The notes under the pieces were generated by a model. That model saw nothing but the letters and a program-made list of their open reading frames with translations. It was not told the DNA's origin and searched no databases. The translations under genes and the position numbers were made by a program. Positions 21,793-26,737 of a stretch of DNA of 26,737 nt are shown here, in pieces (position 1 is the stretch's first letter; every line of letters starts with the position of its first letter). This stretch comes from a virus: IMG/VR virus record IMGVR_UViG_3300049215_000770, positions 1 to 26,737 of that record; one strand, 5' to 3'.

Positions 21793-21823
21793 AGTATAAC
21801 ACGAAAAATTGCGGTTTGTACAA
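21793..21823 (-). promoter_or_regulatory. Promoter candidate (extended -10) behind the MuF gene
   Basis: Read on the minus strand, TTGTAC (21818-21823) and TATACT (21793-21798) are separated by 19 bases. The -10 is preceded by TGT, giving the extended -10 form TGnTATACT, which compensates for the long spacer and imperfect -35. The site lies in the 187-base gap between the MuF-like gene and the 287-residue gene, in a locally AT-richer stretch. It could start transcription of the capsid and tail genes. The -35 lies in a perfect TTGTACAA palindrome (21816-21823), a possible operator half. Confidence 0.5.
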
Positions 21824-21829
21824 CCCCTT

Positions 21830-22564
21830 TTAGAGCTTGTCCGGGATGATGGGCTCGGGATAGCACCTGCAGTTCGGCAAAGCCCCTGCGTGGCCGCGCA
21901 GGCCGTCCAGCACCGGCGGGTCGTCCCAGCGCACGGTTTTTCCTTCCATCTTCCGGTGGCTTGGCCGCACGTCGCTGTCATGGGCGGTGCGCCATACATA
22001 CGCCTCGCTGCCGATGGCCTCGGCACGGGCCTGCGTCAGCACGGTGCTGGCCCGGCCCACCTCGGTGCGGGCGATCAGGACCGCGCGTGATTCGGTCACT
22101 TCCCCGCTTCGGTTGATTTCTTCGGCGATCTCCTTTGCACGGGCGGAATTGACCTGCGCGGCCATGACCAGCTGGTGGACGCGCTCGGCGGCTTCCAGCG
22201 GCAGGCTTTTGATCAGGGTTACCTGCTCCGCCATCAGCTCGCGCATGCGCTGGCCAGTGGCTGTCGATGCAATCTCGGCCCGTATGGCCATGCCCATCTC
22301 TTTGGAGGCTTCGCGCCATGCCCGCGCGTCGGCCCGGTTGGCCTCGAACACCATCGCACCCGCCACCTTGCGCGCCCATGGGTCAAGGATCTCGGCATAC
22401 CTGCGCAGCGCCTCGCTTATCCGGCCGGAGCTGGCGAGCGTCATGTCCTCCATGCCTTCGATGATGCGGCCCACTTCGCGTGCGACTTTCCGCAGCGCCC
22501 TTGCATACGTGGCTGCATTGGAGCGCGACTTGTCGAAGGGGCGCTTACGCAGCTTGTCCGGCAT
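21830..22564 (-). CDS. Head morphogenesis protein (SPP1 gp7 / Mu gpF-like)
   Basis: A 244-residue protein of the phage Mu F-like family (PF04233), minor head proteins that associate with the portal and in some phages are ejected with the DNA. The long N-terminal helical part (residues 1-165) leads to the family signature at the C-terminus: ARTEVGRASTVLTQARAEA, then WRTAHDSDVRPSHRKMEGKT and finally LPNCRCYPEPI, where the two Cys and a nearby His may bind metal. It follows the portal with a 20-base overlap, the normal order. The stop at 21830 lies just in front of a promoter candidate and the only sizeable gap of the head module, so this gene probably closes the first transcription segment. Confidence 0.9.
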   Translation of the reverse strand: MPDKLRKRPFDKSRSNAATYARALRKVAREVGRIIEGMEDMTLASSGRISEALRRYAEILDPWARKVAGAMVFEANRADARAWREASKEMGMAIRAEIASTATGQRMRELMAEQVTLIKSLPLEAAERVHQLVMAAQVNSARAKEIAEEINRSGEVTESRAVLIARTEVGRASTVLTQARAEAIGSEAYVWRTAHDSDVRPSHRKMEGKTVRWDDPPVLDGLRGHAGALPNCRCYPEPIIPDKL

Positions 22565-23987
22565 CCGGCTCGTTCAGGGCCTTTTCCCTGCCTTCATGCT
22601 CCTGGGCGGCAATCTCCGACAGCGGCGGGTCGTTCTCCGCGTCCCTGATGTCCTCGTCCGTGATGTTGGTGAACACGCCGCTGCGGTCGCTCATCTGCTT
22701 CAGTTCCTTGAGCGCGGTTTCGCGGGTGACGACGCCGGTATCGAACGCGGTGGTGATCGCCGTGGTGTTGGCCTGCGCGATCTCGGCCTTTTCCTTGTTC
22801 GTCTCGTTCCACAGCGGGTTGAACTCAAAGGTGAACCCATCGGGCAATTCCTTCTTCAGCATGGAGCGCGATACCAGCTCCAGCAGGGTTTTCACCGGCC
22901 TGCGCAGCACGTTGTTCTGCTTCTTCTTGATGCCGTTGTAGTAGATCTGCAGGTCGCTCTCGCCGGTGCTGTTCAGGCCCGCCGGCGACTGGCCGAACAG
23001 CCGCACCAGCGGGATTTCCAGCGCGCCCGCCAGCTGCTGGCCGAACTGCAGCAGCACGGCATCCAGCCCTGCGAACGTATACTGGTGCGTTTCAAACGTA
23101 TCGTTCTTGTCGATCAGCGTGATGCCTTCGGAGGACTGGAGCTGCCGCACCTTGGCGATGTTGGCCTCCAGCGCCTTCATGGGGTCGCCGCCGGCGGAGA
23201 TGATTTCGCGCAGCTTCTCGATGCTCCACGTGCGCAGGTAGGCGCGGTAGACCAGCTGCGCCACGCCGGTGGTGGTGCTGTCGAACGCGATCAGCCGGTC
23301 GTTCAGCCGCTCGATGACGGACTCGCCCCACAGGTTGTTGGTGATCTTCTGGTAATAGGGCAACTCGATGGCGTCCAGCCTGATGACGCGGCTGTGGTGT
23401 ATCTTGCCGAGGTTCGGCAGGTACGGGCTTTCGATCATCGTGTAGAAGTTGGGCTGGCCGATGTTCGGGCCGTATTCCGTGATGATGGTCCCGCTCACCG
23501 GCGGTTCCACCTGCCAGCGGTCCAGCGGGAGAATGCCCTTGAACTGGCCCTCGCTCACGGTGTCAAGCCGCAGGGGCGTGGACGGCTTCTGCCCGTCGAT
23601 CATGATGAAGCCGAGCGCGCTGCCATACAGCCGCGACCACTTGATGACATTGTTCAGCGCGGGCCAGATCTGCAAATCCTCCAGCCCTTCCTGCAGGTCC
23701 GCCACGTCGCCGGGCGAATTCTCCGACCTGATGGTGATGCCGCCGTGCGTCATGTCGTCGGCGGGTATGTCCACGGCGGCGCCGATGATCCAGCTGCCGC
23801 GGTACATCGCTTCCAGCAGCAGGCGGTTGACGGTGAGGAAGTTGAAGCCGTAGGTGCTGCCGGACGTGAGGTTGTCGGTGTTGATGCCGAGCTTGGCGCA
23901 GAAATTCTGGAAGCTGTCGGTGCTGAACGTGCCCACCTTGGCGGGCGGGGTTGCGTCCCTGGTGGCGCTGTGCTTCCGCTTAGCCAT
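22545..23987 (-). CDS. Portal protein (DUF1073 family)
   Basis: A 480-residue protein that should form the dodecameric portal ring through which DNA enters and leaves the head, and to which the neck attaches. It resembles the DUF1073 portal family throughout: an N-terminal stretch leading into MYRGSWIIGAAVDIPADDMT (about residues 61-80), a middle part with KWSRLYGSALGFIMIDGQ (around 116-133) and a C-terminal helical region containing LVRLFGQSPAGLNSTGE. Length and position between terminase and MuF-like protein are typical. The start overlaps the preceding small gene by eight bases and the stop overlaps the next start by twenty. Some relatives of this Pfam family are tied to Acb1 anti-CBASS nucleases; no such catalytic motif is visible here, so only the portal function is called. 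Confidence 0.92.
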   Translation of the reverse strand: MAKRKHSATRDATPPAKVGTFSTDSFQNFCAKLGINTDNLTSGSTYGFNFLTVNRLLLEAMYRGSWIIGAAVDIPADDMTHGGITIRSENSPGDVADLQEGLEDLQIWPALNNVIKWSRLYGSALGFIMIDGQKPSTPLRLDTVSEGQFKGILPLDRWQVEPPVSGTIITEYGPNIGQPNFYTMIESPYLPNLGKIHHSRVIRLDAIELPYYQKITNNLWGESVIERLNDRLIAFDSTTTGVAQLVYRAYLRTWSIEKLREIISAGGDPMKALEANIAKVRQLQSSEGITLIDKNDTFETHQYTFAGLDAVLLQFGQQLAGALEIPLVRLFGQSPAGLNSTGESDLQIYYNGIKKKQNNVLRRPVKTLLELVSRSMLKKELPDGFTFEFNPLWNETNKEKAEIAQANTTAITTAFDTGVVTRETALKELKQMSDRSGVFTNITDEDIRDAENDPPLSEIAAQEHEGREKALNEPDAGQAA

Positions 23988-24168
23988 CCGCCAGTACCGT
24001 CTGCTTCGCCTTATCCAGCAGGTAATTGGCGCGCTCGGTGGTGAGTTTTTCGCCGGCCGGGGCCTGGATGTAGACCAGCCCGTCGGGCAGCCGGATGAGG
24101 AAACCGTCGGGCGTCCTGTGCCGATCCGCCTGTTTCGTCCCGCCGTGAACGCTTAGGATTTCGGCCAT
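23980..24168 (-). CDS. Small hypothetical protein upstream of portal
   Basis: A 62-residue protein starting at an ATG preceded by AGGTGAGA; a GTG two codons earlier (24174) is an alternative start. The start lies just behind the membrane-protein stop, and its own stop overlaps the portal start by eight bases, so it is tightly coupled to both. The sequence is soluble and mixed: a middle part DGFLIRLPDGLVYIQAP suggests a small beta hairpin and the C-terminus TTERANYLLDKAKQTVLA a helix. Short ORFs at this spot in other phages are sometimes head accessory proteins, but no family is recognised here. Confidence 0.6.
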   Translation of the reverse strand: MAEILSVHGGTKQADRHRTPDGFLIRLPDGLVYIQAPAGEKLTTERANYLLDKAKQTVLADG

Positions 24169-24170
24169 TC

Positions 24171-24365
24171 TCACCTATTCCGCTGCCAAAGGTTTTTGCA
24201 TTCGCGGTTCGCAATCCATTCCGCAGTGAAAATAAAAAACCCAACCGGTCCCAATACGATGCACCAAAACAGATTGCAAGCTGTGAGGTATGGACAATTG
24301 AAACACCACATCGCCGTGGTCGCCCATCCGAATGCATACCAGCAGAGTAATGCCGTAAAGAGCAT
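24171..24365 (-). CDS. Small Trp/Cys-rich membrane protein
   Basis: A 64-residue protein wedged between the large terminase and the portal module. The start at 24365 is chosen over an upstream one at 24398 because GGAGGAAGGG lies just before this ATG and the gene then begins two bases after the terminase stop. Two hydrophobic segments (about residues 2-22 and 30-49) give a likely two-pass membrane protein, rich in Trp and Cys, with a basic tail (ECKNLWQRNR). A membrane protein here is not a known part of head assembly. Exclusion of superinfecting phage or another host-membrane role is possible, but nothing in the sequence decides it. I do not recognise the family. Confidence 0.6.
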   Translation of the reverse strand: MLFTALLCWYAFGWATTAMWCFNCPYLTACNLFWCIVLGPVGFFIFTAEWIANRECKNLWQRNR

Positions 24366-24367
24366 AA

Positions 24368-25696
24368 TCACCCTTCCTCCCGACCCAGCCTGGCCCACAA
24401 GGCGAGCCCGCCGCGCCCCTGTATGAAACCGTCAAGTCCGTACCTCGCACTATCCCACCCATGATTCCATGCGTCAACAGGTATCGGAAGGATGGCTCCC
24501 GTCGGCTTGTCGATTTTCCATGAATAGAGCCGGGCTTCCTGCTGCATGTTGGTGCAGCGGGTGTGGATGTGGATGCATTTGAAGCCCTTCAGGTGCTGGA
24601 TGCCGTCCTCCACGGACCCCGGCCATTTCTCGGCGGCGGAGATGTTGAAGCCGCGGCGCGCAAGGTAGCTGATGGTTTCGGGGCGCGAGCAATCGCCCTT
24701 GATGGGCCATTTCCGGCTTTCGGGCACGGTGTCGTAGAGCCTGGGCAGGTCGTCGATTTCCACGCTCCAGCCATATGCCTCGTAGTCGATCCACAGCTCC
24801 TGCTCGTCGCCGCCGGCGCCGGTGATGTACATGCGCAGCAGAACGCTGGGGTCGTTGGCGAAGCCGAAATCCGCGCCGAAGCGGAAATGCGTGCCGTAGG
24901 GCGCTTCAAAGTCATGCACCTGCACCCGGTTGCGGAAGATGGTGGCCTCGCTGATCTTGCGGTATCCGCCCTCCCATATCCAGTCGTAGGCGTCCGGGTC
25001 GGCCTTCAGGCAGTGCAGGCGCTGCGTCTCCAGCTCCTTGGTGAAATAGGGGTTATCGCGCCAGCTCACCCGCACCACGATGGCGCCGGGCGGCGGGTTC
25101 TTCAGCCACAGCTTGGCCGTGGCGGAATCCTCCTGTTCCGGGTTGAAACTCACCCACACCTCGCTGCCGGCCTTGCGGATGGTGGGCAGCAGGTAGCCCC
25201 AGCTGTCGGCCGATACCTTCTCCGCCTCCTCCACCCAGCAGACGTCGATGCCTTCCTTGGATTTCACCTCGCTGCTGTTGTGGTGCAGTCCTTCAAAAAT
25301 GAACTCCGTTCCGGTGCGGCGGTGGCGTATGCTTTTCTCGATGACCTCGAAGTCCAGCGCCAGCCCCATGCTTTCGATCTGGTCGCACAGCAGGCGGTGG
25401 ACGGAATCCCTGATGCTGGTCTGGATCTCACGGGCGCAGAGGATGCGCAAACGCTCGGTATGGGCCTTCCAGATAAGCGCGCGGGCTATCGACCATGATT
25501 TCGCGCCACCGCGGCCGCCGTAGAAAACCTTATACTGGTTTGGTTTCCACAGCGGCAGGAACACCGGCGGAAGGATCGGTGGCTGGCGCCTCTCCAGTTC
25601 CTCCAGCAGCAGCAGCGTCTCCCGCATCTCCTGCAAGGTTGAGCTTCCCGAGCTTGTCCATGAGGCGTTTCCTGAGTTCAGATTCGCTAAGTCCAT
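24368..25696 (-). CDS. terL: Terminase large subunit (packaging ATPase and nuclease)
   Basis: The DNA-packaging motor: it pumps phage DNA into the prohead and cuts it. In the 442-residue product the Walker A motif is GGRGGAKS (residues 60-67), Walker B is DVCWVEEAEKV (151-161) with adjacent acidic residues E156/E157, and the coupling motif is WVSFNPEQ (181-188). The nuclease half shows FGADFGFANDPS (D276), a second acidic site near D335 and the closing NHGWDSARYGL (D415), the usual three-acid RNase H-like pattern. The layout fits the PBSX/Terminase_3-6 type. The chosen ATG has AGGGAG about eleven bases upstream; a second in-frame ATG at 25627 would shorten the overlap with the preceding gene and cannot be excluded. 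The stop is followed after two bases by the next gene. Confidence 0.95.
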   Translation of the reverse strand: MDLANLNSGNASWTSSGSSTLQEMRETLLLLEELERRQPPILPPVFLPLWKPNQYKVFYGGRGGAKSWSIARALIWKAHTERLRILCAREIQTSIRDSVHRLLCDQIESMGLALDFEVIEKSIRHRRTGTEFIFEGLHHNSSEVKSKEGIDVCWVEEAEKVSADSWGYLLPTIRKAGSEVWVSFNPEQEDSATAKLWLKNPPPGAIVVRVSWRDNPYFTKELETQRLHCLKADPDAYDWIWEGGYRKISEATIFRNRVQVHDFEAPYGTHFRFGADFGFANDPSVLLRMYITGAGGDEQELWIDYEAYGWSVEIDDLPRLYDTVPESRKWPIKGDCSRPETISYLARRGFNISAAEKWPGSVEDGIQHLKGFKCIHIHTRCTNMQQEARLYSWKIDKPTGAILPIPVDAWNHGWDSARYGLDGFIQGRGGLALWARLGREEG

Positions 25697-26033
25697 GCAA
25701 TGCCAAGTCTCCCTTCATGCTCAGGTCCACCGTCTGCTTCGGCTTTCCCTCGATGCGGTTCAGCAGCCGTTCGCGCTCCTGGCCCATCTCGTCGCTCTGC
25801 AGCACGCGGGCAAGGTGGGAGATGATCATCCCGTCGTAGAACGGCTGGTCGCCCAGCTTCCCGGGGTCGGATGCGATCTCCAGCAGCTCCTTCACGGTGT
25901 ATTTACCGAGCAGGAATGCGGCCCGGTCGCCGTAGCGCTGGTAGCCGCGCAGGTGGCCGTTGTTGCCCTCGGGGTTTCCCTTTGCACCTTCCTTGAACGT
26001 GCCATCCGGGTTTCTGATGTCGTCGCCATCCAT
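25530..26033 (-). CDS. Putative terminase small subunit (DUF5681-like N-terminus)
   Basis: A 167-residue protein directly upstream of, and overlapping by 167 bases, the large terminase gene. That is the usual place for the subunit that recognises phage DNA and loads the large terminase. The N-terminus (NPDGTFKEGAKGNPEGN, residues 8-24) resembles the Gly/Asn/Pro-rich DUF5681-type motif often found on small terminases. The middle (residues 40-110) is helical and the last 35 residues are Ala/Gly/Pro-rich and probably disordered. An AGGA lies about ten bases before the ATG. No helix-turn-helix can be assigned by eye, so the call rests on position plus the N-terminal motif. Confidence 0.65.
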   Translation of the reverse strand: MDGDDIRNPDGTFKEGAKGNPEGNNGHLRGYQRYGDRAAFLLGKYTVKELLEIASDPGKLGDQPFYDGMIISHLARVLQSDEMGQERERLLNRIEGKPKQTVDLSMKGDLALHGLSESELRKRLMDKLGKLNLAGDAGDAAAAGGTGEAPATDPSAGVPAAVETKPV

Positions 26034-26062
26034 GATGGTTCATCCTCTTGCCCAAGCATAAA

Positions 26063-26737
26063 TCAGGTCGGGGTGGCAGCGCAAGGGGTTACTGGTTTAG
26101 CGGCCATCTTCTGCCAGCACTCGATAGCCTCGTTCGGTACGTCAACCGCGAGCTGGCCGGTGGCAGCCTGCCGGCGTACCGCTTCCTCGAAAGCACCGCG
26201 GCGGCGCGCGATGGCATCATGCGTTGCCTGCGCTTCCCACTGGTAGGCTATGCGAAGATACCCGAAGCTGCGCTGGCCGGAAATCAGGCAAGCCTGCGCT
26301 CTGGCCGCTCCTTCCGCGTATAGCCGGAGCTGGCCGTCCCACCCTTCCGCCTTGGCCTGCCGCATCAGAGCCGACAGCTCGAACTGCTGCAGGTAGTCCG
26401 CGGCCAGTTTCCGCGCTGCCTCGTCTTTCTCCTCCCACGGCCGCCTGCCCGGGGTGTCGGCGATACGATCCGCCGGGGCAAAACGGATACACGCGTCGCG
26501 GATGACCTTCAGGTGCGGCCAGATCCATGTTTCGTGCTCTTCCTTCACCGCGGCCCATGCCTTTTCCAGCGTGGCGCGGTGGAAGCCGCAGAGCTTGGCC
26601 TGGTACTCCTCCAGCACGGCGTTGAAAGCGTCCTTGTCCGTCCGCAGATGAACCGGCGGCTGGTACAGGCGTGTCATGGGCTCGATGATGGCTGCCCTTA
26701 CCGCCTCACGGTTCTGGTGCTGTGTCTGTGATACCAT
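26063..26737 (-). CDS. Phage protein of unknown function (possible replication accessory), start at window edge
   Basis: A 224-residue reading frame whose ATG is the last three bases of the window, so the true start could lie further upstream. The product looks helical and charged, with a stretch around residues 45-90 rich in Trp, His and Ala (for example EKAWAAVKEEHETWIWPHLK) and an EEKDEAARKLAADYLQQ helix near 125. Short proteins with this look (conserved aromatic residues, then a WP-containing segment) often sit at the end of phage replication modules, just before the terminase genes. A replication-helper role is therefore possible but is only an inference from look and position. It ends 29 bases before the putative small terminase. 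No catalytic motif, signal peptide or membrane segment is visible. That it is coding is fairly sure; its function is open. Confidence 0.7.
   Translation of the reverse strand: MVSQTQHQNREAVRAAIIEPMTRLYQPPVHLRTDKDAFNAVLEEYQAKLCGFHRATLEKAWAAVKEEHETWIWPHLKVIRDACIRFAPADRIADTPGRRPWEEKDEAARKLAADYLQQFELSALMRQAKAEGWDGQLRLYAEGAARAQACLISGQRSFGYLRIAYQWEAQATHDAIARRRGAFEEAVRRQAATGQLAVDVPNEAIECWQKMAAKPVTPCAATPT

Noticed and set aside
21811-21830. TTGTACAA palindrome followed by a T-run on the minus strand, taken as a terminator of the MuF gene
   Set aside because: The stem is only about four base pairs of weak composition around TTGTACAA. The same bases are better explained as the -35 of a promoter candidate.
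22545-23987. Anti-CBASS Acb1 activity in the DUF1073 portal
   Set aside because: The family name is shared, but no paired H-x-T/S phosphodiesterase motif can be seen. Portal length and neighbours explain the gene.
21987-24044. Very long plus-strand open frame (685 codons), with similar ones at 5075-6175, 7022-8374 and 14574-15863
   Set aside because: They lie opposite clear portal, fibre, baseplate J and sheath genes and have His/Arg/Gly/Ala-rich shadow composition from GC-rich third positions. No recognisable domain.
1-26737. tRNA genes, rRNA, integrase/attachment sites, insertion sequences, restriction or defence islands
   Set aside because: I looked for cloverleaf-type sequences, terminal inverted repeats, DDE transposase or integrase motifs and toxin-antitoxin pairs and saw none. 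All coding capacity is virion, assembly, packaging, lysis or small unknown genes.

Overview
The window is the head, tail and lysis module of a contractile-tailed double-stranded DNA phage (myovirus type), or of a prophage of one. Every supported gene is on the minus strand, so the biological reading order runs from position 26737 down to 1. The DNA is GC-rich. The host should be Gram-negative, because the lysis genes end in an overlapping inner-membrane/outer-membrane spanin pair. No integrase, repressor, tRNA, attachment site, CRISPR array or insertion sequence is visible, so the window does not decide between a virulent and a temperate lifestyle. No stretch of 300 bases lacks a gene; the two longest gaps are 21643-21829 (187 bases, with a promoter candidate) and 488-649 (162 bases, possibly holding a small basic ORF).

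Layout in transcription order. (1) Packaging and head, 26737-17503: a protein of unknown role at the window edge, a putative small terminase, the large terminase, two small proteins (one a membrane protein), portal (DUF1073 type), MuF-like head morphogenesis protein, an unrecognised beta-rich 287-residue protein behind its own promoter candidate, a DUF2213 protease with a scaffold gene nested in its 3' part, a cement/decoration protein, the DUF2184 major capsid protein and a DUF4054 connector. (2) Neck and tail tube, 17506-13428: HK97-gp10-like protein, head-closure protein, tail terminator, DUF3383 sheath, DUF3277 tube and two small Ala/Pro-rich coiled-coil proteins. (3) Tail assembly and baseplate, 13425-6472: two overlapping chaperone ORFs with a -1 frameshift signal, a short tape measure protein carrying a lysozyme-like domain, Dit-like protein, Pam3 gp18-like plug, hub, gp138-type spike, gp25-like wedge, baseplate J and DUF2612 protein. 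(4) Fibre, lysis and accessory virion genes, 6472-1: beta-helix tail fibre, XhlA-like membrane protein, GH24 endolysin, a beta-rich virion-type protein, a 760-residue repeat protein, a small beta-sandwich protein, two holin-like membrane proteins and the spanins.

Genes are packed as a polycistronic unit. Many junctions are ATGA or similar overlaps, so the complete set of particle parts is probably made by translational coupling from few promoters. The gene set (short tape measure, compact baseplate) suggests a small, minimal myophage of the general Pam3/AP22 kind. The points most worth a second look are the 760-residue protein with a near-exact 35-residue two-tryptophan repeat, the nested scaffold start, the UUUUUUC frameshift site in the tail chaperone, and a lysis cassette interrupted by virion-type genes.
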